From Pseudomonadota bacterium (GTDB lineage: Bacteria > Pseudomonadota > Alphaproteobacteria > Rhizobiales > Xanthobacteraceae), in contig JAEYRD010000163.1 of NCBI GenBank assembly GCA_023435725.1, positions 1-22,021 of the forward strand: a DNA stretch of 22,021 bases. The letters run 5' to 3'. How positions within the stretch are numbered: position 1 is the stretch's first letter; every line of letters starts with the position of its first letter. Below are positions 15,127 to 22,021 of the stretch, piece by piece. The position numbers were made by a program, and so were the translations under genes. Under the pieces are notes generated by a model. That model saw only the letters and a program-made list of their open reading frames with translations, was not told the DNA's origin and did not search any database.

Positions 15127-15456
15127 ATGACGACTGCCGTGACCATCAGTGACCGGGCCGCACGCCGGATTGGGGAGATCCTCAAGGGCGAAGGCACAGG
15201 CGCGATGCTGCGCATCTCCGTCGAGGGCGGTGGCTGCTCCGGATTCCAATATAAATTCGATATCGACCGCGACCGCACCGACGACGATCTCGTGATCGAG
15301 CAGGACAATGCTGTGGTGCTGGTTGATTCCGCCTCGCAGCCGTTCCTGGCGGGATCGCAGGTCGATTTCGTCGATGATCTGATCGGCGCCTCGTTCCGGG
15401 TCAACAACCCGAATGCGACGGCGTCCTGCGGCTGCGGGACTAGCTTCTCGATCTGA
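15127..15456 (+). CDS. erpA: A-type iron-sulfur cluster insertion protein ErpA
   Basis: ErpA receives Fe-S clusters from the SUF/ISC scaffold and delivers them to apo-enzymes in the cytoplasm. The 109-residue protein has the A-type carrier fold with the three ligand cysteines C37 (EGGGCSGFQYKF), C101 and C103 (ASCGCGTSF). A final SI tail and the GFQYKFD motif favour ErpA over IscA or SufA, though the three are close. Its stop is only 5 bp from the convergent stop of the hybrid kinase gene, so no separate terminator is visible. The leader carries a candidate promoter and nested dyads. IlvD, encoded about 4 kb away, is the type of Fe-S enzyme that needs such a carrier, but no link is shown. Confidence 0.93.
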   Translation: MTTAVTISDRAARRIGEILKGEGTGAMLRISVEGGGCSGFQYKFDIDRDRTDDDLVIEQDNAVVLVDSASQPFLAGSQVDFVDDLIGASFRVNNPNATASCGCGTSFSI

Positions 15457-15461
15457 TAGGC

Positions 15462-17789
15462 TTACGCGCCCGTCATCTGCCTTTCCTCGTCCGTCCACTC
15501 CACCTCGACCGGCATCAGCTCCGGCTGAAGCGGCGCATCCTCCGCCGCGACATGGCTCAATGCGCGCAGCAGTGCCGCAACCAGCGCGGGCTTGCGTAGC
15601 GGCTTGGCCAAGAAGTCCGACATGCCCGCCTCGCGGCAGATCTTGACGTCCTCGGGGAAGGCGTTAGCGGTCAGCGCGATGATCGGCAGGCTTTCGAAGC
15701 GGCCGCCTTGCGCGCGGATCGCACGGGTGGCGGCAAGGCCGTCCATGTCGGGCATGCGCACGTCCATCAGCACGACATCGTAGTCGCCCTCGGAGGCCGC
15801 CGCGACGGCTTCGACACCGTCGGCGACGACGCGTAGCTCGACATCGAAGGCGCCGAGCATCTTGCTCACGACCATGCGGTTGACGGCGTCATCCTCGGCG
15901 ACCAGCACCCTCAGCGGCCGATCGAGGCTGACGATACACTCATTGAGATCATCGGCTTCATCGCGGCCGGCGGTTTGGTCGGACGCCTGCGCCTGGCTCC
16001 AGGGCAGCACCAGCGTGAAGCGGAAGGTCGAGCCTTCGCCCGGCTTCGAGGTGACGCCGATGGTGCCGCCCATCTGCTCGATGATGCGCCGGGAGATCGC
16101 AAGCCCAAGCCCGGTGCCGCCGAAGCGGCGGCTGATCGAGGCGTCGGCCTGGGCGAAGTCACTGAAGAGCTGGCCGACCTTTTCCGGCGCGATCCCGATG
16201 CCGCTGTCGGTCACCGTCCATTGGACGGTCGCAAGCAGGTCGCGGCGCGCCTGACATGTCGCTGATATCGTCACTTCGCCCTCATCGGTGAACTTCACCG
16301 CGTTGGACGCAAGGTTGAGCAGCACTTGCCGGATCCGCGCGGAGTCGCCGCGCAGCGTCGGCGGCAGGTTCGGATCGAGCTCGACCTTTACCGCCAGCCC
16401 CTTGCTGTTGGCGCTGGCGCGCACGACGGTCGCGACCGCCTCGACCAGCGCCTGCGGCGCGAAATCGATCGCCTCGAACGCAAAGCGGCCGGCCTCCAGC
16501 TTGGAGAGATCGAGGATGTCGTTGAGGATGCGTTGGAGATTATCGCCGGACTCGCGGATGATGGTGACGGCTTCGCGCTGTTCCGGATCGAGTTTCGTTT
16601 CGAGCAGCATGCTGGCAAGCCCGAGCACGCCGTTCATCGGCGTGCGGATCTCGTGGCTCATCACCGCCAGGAAGTTGGATTTGGCGCGGTTTTCGGCCTC
16701 GGCCTTTTCTGCGCGCCAACGCTCGGTCACGTCCCGGCCGAAGCCGCGATAGCCGAGAAACTGGCCGTCGCGGTCGTAGGCCGGCTTCGCCGTCAACGAC
16801 CACAGCCGCGCCTCGCCGCCGGCGACGACCTTGAGGTTCATTTCGTGCAGGGGCTCGCTCTGCTCCATCAGACCGACGATGTTGTAGGCAGCGCTCTTGT
16901 CCTCAGGGCAGAGCATGTCGAGCACGTCGGCGAAGTGCGAGCCCTTCAGGAGCGGAATCGGCAGCTGCGCGACGTCGGCGAAGCGTTCGGGCACGTCGAT
17001 CAGGTGCCCATCGGCATCGGTCTGCCAGAGCCAGTCGCTGGCGTTCTCCTGAAATTCCGTCAGCAGCAGCGAGATGGTCTCGGTCTTCCGTTCGAGCTCG
17101 ATCTGGGCCTTGAGATTGCCGAGGAACAGATTGCCTTGCGAGACGATGTTGCGCGCCATGAAGAACGCGAACAGCAGCAGGAGCACAGCGGTCACGAGAT
17201 GCGGCCCGGTGCCGCACAGCAGCAGCGCGCCGACGCAGGCGAACGTCATGGTGGCGAGATAGACGAGGCCCACACGCGGGAAGGTCGAGAGCGTGAAGGC
17301 GCCGCCGGACATCATGCCGACCATCAGACAGGCCAGGATGAGCTGGCTGGTCGGCCCGACGCGGCTGAACAGTGCGAGCGGCAGCGTGCCCCAGATCGCG
17401 GAAAGGAAAAATGCCTGCCGCAGCATCTGCCGCGCGGCACGGGGCGCGGCTTCCTGCGGCGGGTTCTGATGCGAACGCCGCCAGGCGCGAACGGCGAGCG
17501 AGGCGGTGGTGGCGAGGGTCAGGCCCCAGATCGCGAGAAAATCATTCCAGCCCCCGCCCCAGAACAGGATCAGCACGATGGCGACGTTGAGCATGGTGAC
17601 GGCCATCGTCACCGGGATCAGCCGCATCACCGCGTCGATCTGCTTGGCGCGGATGCGGCGCATCTCGCGCTCGCTGAGATCGGCGGTCAGGTCGTCCTCG
17701 ATCTCGAAGCCGCCGAGCCAGTACAGGAACGCGCCGATCAGGCCGTCGCGCGGCTCGCTTCGCTCCGTGGATTTGTCCGGCCGTCCCAT
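15462..17789 (-). CDS. Membrane-bound PAS hybrid sensor histidine kinase
   Basis: The 775-residue protein is an inner-membrane sensor with its own receiver. About six hydrophobic helices lie in residues 53-213 (for example VTMAVTMLNVAIVLILFWGG). A PAS domain at about 245-360 (DWLWQTDADGHLIDVPERF ... YRGFGRDVTER) follows. The HisKA phosphoacceptor is H379 (FLAVMSHEIRTPMNGVLG). The HATPase_c domain has the N box around N496 (LNLASNAVKF), DSGIGI at 528-533 and GGTGLGLAIS at 558-567. The receiver domain has acidic residues in LVAEDD, phosphoacceptor D676 (VVLMDVRMPDMDG) and K729 (FLAKPLRKP). No HPt domain is present, so phosphotransfer would need a separate partner. The signal is unknown. Its Shine-Dalgarno sequence lies in a small hairpin. 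Confidence 0.94.
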   Translation of the reverse strand: MGRPDKSTERSEPRDGLIGAFLYWLGGFEIEDDLTADLSEREMRRIRAKQIDAVMRLIPVTMAVTMLNVAIVLILFWGGGWNDFLAIWGLTLATTASLAVRAWRRSHQNPPQEAAPRAARQMLRQAFFLSAIWGTLPLALFSRVGPTSQLILACLMVGMMSGGAFTLSTFPRVGLVYLATMTFACVGALLLCGTGPHLVTAVLLLLFAFFMARNIVSQGNLFLGNLKAQIELERKTETISLLLTEFQENASDWLWQTDADGHLIDVPERFADVAQLPIPLLKGSHFADVLDMLCPEDKSAAYNIVGLMEQSEPLHEMNLKVVAGGEARLWSLTAKPAYDRDGQFLGYRGFGRDVTERWRAEKAEAENRAKSNFLAVMSHEIRTPMNGVLGLASMLLETKLDPEQREAVTIIRESGDNLQRILNDILDLSKLEAGRFAFEAIDFAPQALVEAVATVVRASANSKGLAVKVELDPNLPPTLRGDSARIRQVLLNLASNAVKFTDEGEVTISATCQARRDLLATVQWTVTDSGIGIAPEKVGQLFSDFAQADASISRRFGGTGLGLAISRRIIEQMGGTIGVTSKPGEGSTFRFTLVLPWSQAQASDQTAGRDEADDLNECIVSLDRPLRVLVAEDDAVNRMVVSKMLGAFDVELRVVADGVEAVAAASEGDYDVVLMDVRMPDMDGLAATRAIRAQGGRFESLPIIALTANAFPEDVKICREAGMSDFLAKPLRKPALVAALLRALSHVAAEDAPLQPELMPVEVEWTDEERQMTGA

Positions 17790-17790
17790 T

Positions 17791-17805
17791 CGAAAAACCT
17801 TTTCG
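17791..17805 (-). promoter_or_regulatory. Hairpin containing the kinase gene's Shine-Dalgarno
   Basis: CGAAAA and TTTTCG form 6-bp arms around a 3-nt loop, ending two bases before the kinase ATG. On the minus strand the AAAAGG that would serve as SD is in the left arm and loop. The stem is AT-rich and short, so it would be heat-labile. Confidence 0.35.
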
Positions 17806-17822
17806 ACATCAATGGCCCGGGG

Positions 17823-17836
17823 CCGGCTTAAGCCGG
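17823..17836. promoter_or_regulatory. Perfect 14-bp palindrome in the kinase/xthA divergent region
   Basis: CCGGCTTAAGCCGG is a perfect palindrome between two divergent genes, 34 bp upstream of the kinase start. It overlaps a TTAA-N6-TTAA pair (17828-17841), one base short of the TTAA-N7-TTAA spacing of CtrA boxes. Possible operator. Confidence 0.35.
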
Positions 17837-17866
17837 GTTAATTTTGTGGGAGATTTTGCGGCGTCC

Positions 17867-17895
17867 TTGACGGGCGCGTTTGCAGTTTGTTCTAA
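17867..17895 (+). promoter_or_regulatory. Candidate sigma-70-type promoter of xthA
   Basis: TTGACG (17867-17872) and TTCTAA (17890-17895) are spaced 17 bp apart, giving a leader of about 20 nt before the xthA start. GGAG lies 8 nt before the ATG. Confidence 0.45.
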
Positions 17896-17922
17896 CAATG
17901 GCCCCTGCCTGGAGCCGCCGAA

Positions 17923-18720
17923 ATGCCCATCAGAGTAGCTACGTGGAACGTGAACTCGGTCCGGCAGCGGATTGATCTCCTGCTGACCTGGTTGAAGGAG
18001 TGCCAGCCGGACATCGTCTGCCTCCAGGAGATCAAATGCGTCGATGAGGCCTTCCCGCGGCTGGAGATCGAGGCACTCGGCTACAACGTGGTCACGCATG
18101 GGCAGAAGACCTTCAACGGCGTCGCCCTGCTCTCAAAGCTCCGGTTCGACGAGACCAAGTCGGGGCTCGCCGGGGATGACGAGGATGCGCATGCCCGCTT
18201 CCTCGAAGGCGTGGTGACGCTCAAGCATGGCGTGCTGCGCATCGCCTGCCTTTATCTGCCCAATGGCAATCCGGTCGGGACCGAGAAATATCCCTACAAG
18301 CTCAAATGGATGTCGCGTCTTCTTGAGTATTCGAAGGAGCGCCTCAAGACCGAGGAGCCGCTGATCCTCGCAGGCGACTTCAACGTCATCCCGGCCGCCC
18401 GCGATGTCCACAATCCGGCGGCATGGACCGAGGACGCCCTGTTCAAGACGGAGACCCGGGAGAGTTTTCAGTCCCTGCTCGGCCTCGGCCTCACCGACGC
18501 CCTGCGCGCGGTCACCGACGAGCCCGGGCTCTACACGTTCTGGGACTATCAGGCCGGTGCCTGGCAGAAGAACCAGGGCCTGCGGATCGACCATTTGCTG
18601 CTGTCACCGCAGGCCAGCGACCGGCTCGCCAATGTCGGCATCGACAGCTACGTGCGCGGCTGGGAGAAGCCGTCGGACCACGTGCCGGTGTGGGCGGACC
18701 TGGATCTGGAGGCGGCGTAA
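17923..18720 (+). CDS. xthA: Exodeoxyribonuclease III
   Basis: XthA is the AP endonuclease and 3'-5' exonuclease of base-excision repair. The 265-residue protein has the EEP-fold catalytic set: N9 (ATWNVNS), E36 (CLQEIK), Y111 (CLYLPNG), D152 and N154 (LAGDFNVIP), D223-H224 (RIDHLL) and the terminal SDHVPVWADL with catalytic H253. Length and ends match the family. The start is supported by GGAG 8 nt upstream and a promoter-like sequence 28 bp further up. It diverges from the hybrid kinase and converges on the ExoR-like gene. Confidence 0.96.
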   Translation: MPIRVATWNVNSVRQRIDLLLTWLKECQPDIVCLQEIKCVDEAFPRLEIEALGYNVVTHGQKTFNGVALLSKLRFDETKSGLAGDDEDAHARFLEGVVTLKHGVLRIACLYLPNGNPVGTEKYPYKLKWMSRLLEYSKERLKTEEPLILAGDFNVIPAARDVHNPAAWTEDALFKTETRESFQSLLGLGLTDALRAVTDEPGLYTFWDYQAGAWQKNQGLRIDHLLLSPQASDRLANVGIDSYVRGWEKPSDHVPVWADLDLEAA

Positions 18721-18733
18721 CGTTCGCCGAGAT

Positions 18734-18791
18734 GGTGGGCGCCTTCCGCCTTCGCTCTTCGAGCTACGGCGGACAAGTCGCTTTGCCCACC
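18734..18791. repeat. Nested inverted repeat between converging xthA and the ExoR-like gene
   Basis: GGTGGGC (18734-18740) pairs with GCCCACC (18785-18791). Inside, CCGCC (18746-18750) pairs with GGCGG (18768-18772), and GCTC-TTC-GAGC forms a central hairpin at 18754-18764. The outer arms match a motif common in Bradyrhizobium intergenic repeats (recollection). Between two stop codons it may serve both strands as a terminator. Confidence 0.5.
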
Positions 18792-18813
18792 TTGCGCAGC
18801 TGCGGGCCCTAAC

Positions 18814-19656
18814 CTACTCCCGGCGGCCCTGCACCCATTGTTCGAGCATTTGCAGGCACATGGCGCGGTCGTCGTCGGAGGCTTTGGCGAAGGCCCGATT
18901 GTAGCTTTCCTTGATCCAGGTCTCTTCGGTGCCGGCGCTGTCGCGCGCCAATGTCAGCCACATCAGACCGCGCGCGGCCTGCCGCGGCAGGCGGTCGCCG
19001 TTGAACAGCATCTGGCCGAGCAGCGCCTGCGCCTCATGCTGCCCCTTTTGCGCGGCGAGGCCGAGCCAGCGCGCGCCATAGCGGAAGTCCTCGCGCGAGG
19101 CGTCCGGCGTCTTCAGGTACAGCCGGGCGAGATCGTACTGCGCATCCGCGTTGCCGAAATAGGAGGCCGCATAGGAGAACATCTCCCGAGCCCGGTCCTG
19201 GTCCGCCTTGACCTTCGAATTCGGGATGCCGCTCAGATAGTAGCGGCCGAGCGCGACGAAGGCGTTGGCCACGATCTGCGCCTGCGGCGCCGATGGGCTG
19301 TCCTCGGCATGTGCGTTGGCGATGCGGCTGAAATATTCGAATGCGCGCACATCGTCCTGGGCGACGCCGTCGCCATTGGCATACATGCGGCCGAGCTTCC
19401 ACTGCGCGATCGGATGGCCGCCTTCGGCGGCATATTGCAGCGCACTGAGCGAGGTTTCCTGAGGCGCGGGCGCCGGCGACACCTTGCTGCGCACGGTGTT
19501 TGCTGCGCCCGGCAAGGTGGTCACCACCGGAATGGCCGCGTCCTTGTTAATGGCCGCGTCCTTGTTGACCGGCGCACCGTCGAAGGCGAACGCCGGTGCG
19601 GCCAGCGCCGCTGCCCCGAACACAAACGCAACTATGGTACGCCTAGATGTCCGCAT
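18814..19656 (-). CDS. Periplasmic Sel1-repeat protein, ExoR-like
   Basis: The 280-residue protein has a Sec signal peptide (MRTSRRTIVAFVFGAAALAAPAFAF, cleavage near 24). A duplicated NKDAAI hexapeptide (31-42) follows, then Sel1/TPR-like repeats from about 70 to 240 (LQYAAEGGHPIAQWKLGRMY, WLGLAAQKGQHEAQALLGQMLF). Order and wording of these repeats recall rhizobial ExoR, the periplasmic inhibitor of the ExoS/ChvI two-component system that controls exopolysaccharide and motility. This identification is from memory and moderately sure. A generic Sel1 protein is the alternative. The signal peptide fixes the start, so the gene overlaps the end of ilvD by 14 bp. There is only a weak SD, and expression is probably coupled to ilvD. 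Confidence 0.85.
   Translation of the reverse strand: MRTSRRTIVAFVFGAAALAAPAFAFDGAPVNKDAAINKDAAIPVVTTLPGAANTVRSKVSPAPAPQETSLSALQYAAEGGHPIAQWKLGRMYANGDGVAQDDVRAFEYFSRIANAHAEDSPSAPQAQIVANAFVALGRYYLSGIPNSKVKADQDRAREMFSYAASYFGNADAQYDLARLYLKTPDASREDFRYGARWLGLAAQKGQHEAQALLGQMLFNGDRLPRQAARGLMWLTLARDSAGTEETWIKESYNRAFAKASDDDRAMCLQMLEQWVQGRRE
19531..19566. repeat. Exact 18-bp tandem duplication in the ExoR-like gene
   Basis: AATGGCCGCGTCCTTGTT occurs twice back to back (19531-19548 and 19549-19566) without a mismatch. It encodes the NKDAAI-NKDAAI repeat just after the signal peptide. The lack of any silent difference suggests a recent slippage event. Confidence 0.9.
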
Positions 19657-21367
19657 AGCACTGTTTCTCGTGCGCGCCGCCCGGATGGGTTACTGCCCCC
19701 CCGACCGCTGGTCCAACCTGCTGAGCATACTTCCAGAGCGCACCCGACGTGTGATTAGTCGCGCGAGCGCTCCATTTGGTCTTGCGCTGAGCCAGCTCGG
19801 CGTCGCTCAACTTTACGTTAAGAGTCCCGGCGACCGCGTCGATCTCGATGATGTCGCCGTCCTCGAGCAGCCCGATCGGGCCGCCGACTGCGGCCTCAGG
19901 CCCAACATGGCCGATGCAGAAGCCGCGGGTGGCGCCGGAAAAGCGGCCGTCGGTGATGAGCGCGATCTTGCCGCCCATGCCCTGCCCGGTCAGCGCCGCG
20001 GTGGTCTGGAGCATTTCCCGCATGCCGGGACCGCCTTTCGGCCCCTCGTAGCGGATCACGATGACTTCGCCTTCCCGATAGGTGCGCGTCTGGACCGCCT
20101 CGAAAGCATCCTCCTCGCGGTCGAAGCACCTGGCCGGACCGGTAAACCTGAGGTTGGACATTCCCGCGACTTTCACGATCGCACCTTCTGGCGCCAAATT
20201 GCCCTGCAGACCCACCACACCGCCCGTCACGGTGATCGGCTTGTCTGCCGGGTGCACCACGTCCTGGTGCGGATTCCATTTCACGCTCTTGAGGTTTTCG
20301 GCGATCGTTCGGCCGGTGACCGTAATGCAGTCACCGTGGAGAAATCCGTTGTCGAGCAGCGTCTTCATCAGAAGCGGGATGCCACCTACTTCAAACATGT
20401 CTTTGGCAACATAACGGCCGCCCGGCTTCAAATCCGCGACATAAGGTGTCTTTTTGAAGATTTCGGCTACGTCGAACAGATCGAACTTGATGCCGCACTC
20501 ATGCGCGATCGCCGGCAGGTGCAGTGCAGCATTGGTCGAGCCGCCGGAGGCGGCCACGACGGCAGCTGCATTTTCCAGCGCCTTGCGGGTGACGATGTCG
20601 CGCGGCCGGAGGTTGGATGCGATCAGGTCCATCACCTTCTCGCCCGCTGTCATGCAGAAAGCGTCGCGGATTTCGTACGGTGCCGGGGCGCCGGCCGAGT
20701 AAGGCAGTGCCAGCCCGATCGCCTCGGAGACGGTCGCCATGGTGTTGGCGGTGAACTGCGCGCCACAGGCGCCCGCCGAGGGGCACGCCACGCGCTCGAT
20801 TTCGTCGAGGTCCTCGTCCGACATGGCGCCGACCGAGTGCTTGCCGACCGCCTCGAACATGTCCTGCACGGTGACCTGCTGCCCACGGAAATTGCCGGGC
20901 AGGATCGAGCCGCCATAGATGAAGATCGAGGGCACGTTGAGACGGACCATCGCCATCATCATGCCCGGCAGCGACTTGTCGCAGCCAGCCAGGCCAACGA
21001 GGGCGTCATAGGCATGGCCTCGGACGGTCAGCTCGACGGAATCGGCGATGCATTCGCGCGACGGCAGCGAGGAGCGCATGCCGTCGTGGCCCATGGCGAT
21101 GCCGTCGGTGACGGTGATGGTGCAGAATTCGCGGGGCGTGCCGCCGGCCGACGCGACGCCCTTCTTCACCGCCTGCGCCTGGCGCATCAGGGCGATGTTG
21201 CAGGGGGCGGCCTCGTTCCAGCACGAGGCGACGCCGACGAAGGGCTGGTGGATCTGCTCGGTGGTCAGACCCATGGCGTAGAAGTAGGACCGGTGCGGCG
21301 CGCGCGCGGGGCCTTCCGTCACGTGACGGCTCGGCAGCCTCTGCTTGATGTTGGTCTTCGCGTCCAT
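19643..21367 (-). CDS. ilvD: Dihydroxy-acid dehydratase
   Basis: IlvD is the Fe-S dehydratase of valine, leucine and isoleucine biosynthesis, turning 2,3-dihydroxy-acids into 2-oxo-acids. The 574-residue protein has the cluster-ligand cysteines C49 (VASCWNEAAPCN), C129 (GLAGCDKSLPG, with the Mg-site Lys131) and C201 (ACPSAGACGAQFTANTM). The C-terminus ends VTHPGGAHEKQCYADI, as in full-length family members. I chose the ATG at 21367. A TTG at 21391 would add eight residues, and neither start has a strong SD. The last 14 bp overlap the ExoR-like gene. The upstream region to 21500 shows no clear promoter or leader-peptide attenuator. Confidence 0.96.
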   Translation of the reverse strand: MDAKTNIKQRLPSRHVTEGPARAPHRSYFYAMGLTTEQIHQPFVGVASCWNEAAPCNIALMRQAQAVKKGVASAGGTPREFCTITVTDGIAMGHDGMRSSLPSRECIADSVELTVRGHAYDALVGLAGCDKSLPGMMMAMVRLNVPSIFIYGGSILPGNFRGQQVTVQDMFEAVGKHSVGAMSDEDLDEIERVACPSAGACGAQFTANTMATVSEAIGLALPYSAGAPAPYEIRDAFCMTAGEKVMDLIASNLRPRDIVTRKALENAAAVVAASGGSTNAALHLPAIAHECGIKFDLFDVAEIFKKTPYVADLKPGGRYVAKDMFEVGGIPLLMKTLLDNGFLHGDCITVTGRTIAENLKSVKWNPHQDVVHPADKPITVTGGVVGLQGNLAPEGAIVKVAGMSNLRFTGPARCFDREEDAFEAVQTRTYREGEVIVIRYEGPKGGPGMREMLQTTAALTGQGMGGKIALITDGRFSGATRGFCIGHVGPEAAVGGPIGLLEDGDIIEIDAVAGTLNVKLSDAELAQRKTKWSARATNHTSGALWKYAQQVGPAVGGAVTHPGGAHEKQCYADI

Positions 21368-21391
21368 CGCAAAACCAGTTTCCCCGGCCAA

Positions 21392-21937
21392 CCCTTTCAG
21401 ACCCGAAAAATCAGAACCAAGATTTGAATCGACCTTGGGATTTCCCGTCGCCGCCTAAGGGCCGCCGCCGTCGCTAAAACATTAGAGAGATTTTATTCAT
21501 GTTCGGGTGTGGCCAAAAAGCGGCGCTGCTGCGAACGGACGGTGATGAGGGTTAAATCCCTCGTGAGTGTGGCGTAGACAGCACAATCGTGGCTCGGAAG
21601 ACACGGAAAAGACTACTGGGGTACCCTCAAGAGAAGCACGTCCCGCAACTTCAGATTTTGCAACAGACAAGGTGCGCCTGACTTGGTCGCGATAACGGGG
21701 CTGCGGCTCGGCTGAGTCGCCTTCCCTGATCGCCGAGCACACTCGTGTCCCGAACGCGGTGCAACGCGCGTAGCGCATCGAAGACGCGCGTGAACGCGCT
21801 CATTGCGTTTGCTGCGCAGCGGCTCAGAGGCCGCGAACTCCTGCGTGGCATGGGCCCCGGCTCTGCAGCGCACCGCCGAAGAGGCGTTGCGCTGCGTCCG
21901 GGGCACGACGGGAGTTTGTCGCACGCCATCTCCACAT
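21392..21937. other. Gene-free stretch, probably a multicopy intergenic repeat
   Basis: No convincing gene is present. The first 110 bp should hold the ilvD promoter. Further right are a small hairpin GAGGG-TTAAAT-CCCTC (21547-21562) and the palindromic GGGTACCC around 21619-21626. The short frames present on both strands are Arg/Ser/Cys-rich, with no SD or domain. I recall closely similar sequence (about 21600-21910) in many Bradyrhizobium intergenic regions, where it is sometimes annotated as short hypothetical proteins. This is recollection and needs a within-genome search. Confidence 0.5.
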
Positions 21938-22017
21938 CGTCATCGCGAGCGCAGCGAAGCAATCCAGAGTCTTTCCGCGGTGGCAGTCTGGATTGCTTCG
22001 CTGCGCTCGCAATGACG
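21938..22017. repeat. Long inverted repeat (REP/MITE-like palindrome)
   Basis: Two 31-bp arms (21938-21968 and 21987-22017) match at 30 of 31 positions in opposite orientation, around an 18-nt loop containing CCGCGG. The core GCGAGCGCAGCGAAGCAATC is a familiar scattered palindrome of Bradyrhizobium and relatives. It could fold into a very stable hairpin or cruciform. It sits at the window edge, so flanking direct repeats cannot be judged. Confidence 0.85.
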
Positions 22018-22021
22018 GAGC

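Noticed and set aside
16326..17831. 501-codon plus-strand frame opposite the hybrid kinase
   Set aside because: Antisense to PAS, HisKA and membrane regions; composition is shadow-like.
17828..17841. CtrA binding site
   Set aside because: The TTAA halves are 6 bp apart, not 7, and are explained by the surrounding palindrome; kept only as a note.
19484..21427. 647-codon plus-strand frame opposite ilvD
   Set aside because: Antisense to full-length IlvD; Arg/His/Asp-rich and without recognisable motifs.
21545..21577. Ten-codon frame as a leader peptide
   Set aside because: It points away from ilvD, has no branched-chain codon run of an attenuator and no gene follows it.
21497..21962. Several 93-103-codon minus-strand frames
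   Set aside because: Overlapping frames of similar length, Arg/Ser/Cys-rich, no SD, no domain; they extend through probable repeat DNA.
1..22021. Mobile elements, prophage, defence systems, CRISPR, tRNA or rRNA genes
   Set aside because: No transposase, integrase, direct-repeat array, tRNA fold or rRNA segment was seen; gene content is core throughout.

Overview
The window looks like chromosomal core DNA from an alphaproteobacterium of the Bradyrhizobium/Rhodopseudomonas group (Nitrobacteraceae). It is GC-rich and densely packed. The gene order, the protein sequences and the intergenic repeats (GCGAGCGCAGCGAAGCAATC and CCCCGC-TTTC-GCGGGG types) all fit Bradyrhizobium. This assignment is by recognition, not by a search. 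I see no rRNA, tRNA, CRISPR array, transposase or prophage gene.

Layout. Almost all genes from 15003 down to 46 lie on the minus strand. In order of transcription they are dgt, argS, a SPOR-domain membrane protein, nagZ, scpA, scpB, tatA, tatB, tatC, serS, a small conserved unknown, surE, pcm and an NlpD-like LysM/LytM lipoprotein. Tight spacing suggests several transcription units: dgt-argS (9 bp apart), SPOR-nagZ-scpA-scpB (4-bp nagZ/scpA overlap), tatABC (4-bp tatB/tatC overlap), serS-unknown-surE, and pcm-nlpD. One gene breaks the run: a single-domain response regulator of the FATGY-motif type on the plus strand, lying between surE and pcm. Right of dgt are erpA (+), a large membrane hybrid histidine kinase (-), xthA (+), and an overlapping minus-strand pair ilvD and an ExoR-like Sel1-repeat protein. 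The last 630 bp have no convincing gene. They hold a long inverted repeat and probably a multicopy intergenic repeat.

How the genes work together. The set is housekeeping with a cell-envelope and cell-cycle theme: septal peptidoglycan binding (SPOR), muropeptide recycling (NagZ), chromosome condensation (ScpAB), export of folded proteins (TatABC, used by amidases in some bacteria) and an amidase-activator-like LytM protein (NlpD-like). Around these are two tRNA synthetases (ArgS, SerS), nucleotide and protein-damage housekeeping (Dgt, SurE, Pcm, XthA), Fe-S insertion (ErpA), branched-chain amino-acid synthesis (IlvD, itself an Fe-S enzyme) and signalling proteins (FATGY regulator, hybrid kinase, ExoR-like protein).

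I found no convincing undescribed multi-gene system. The points most worth a second look are the regulator lodged in the surE-pcm-nlpD cluster, the translationally overlapping ilvD/ExoR-like pair with an exact 18-bp duplication, the degenerate zinc site of the NlpD-like protein, and several dyad or hairpin elements in intergenic leaders.
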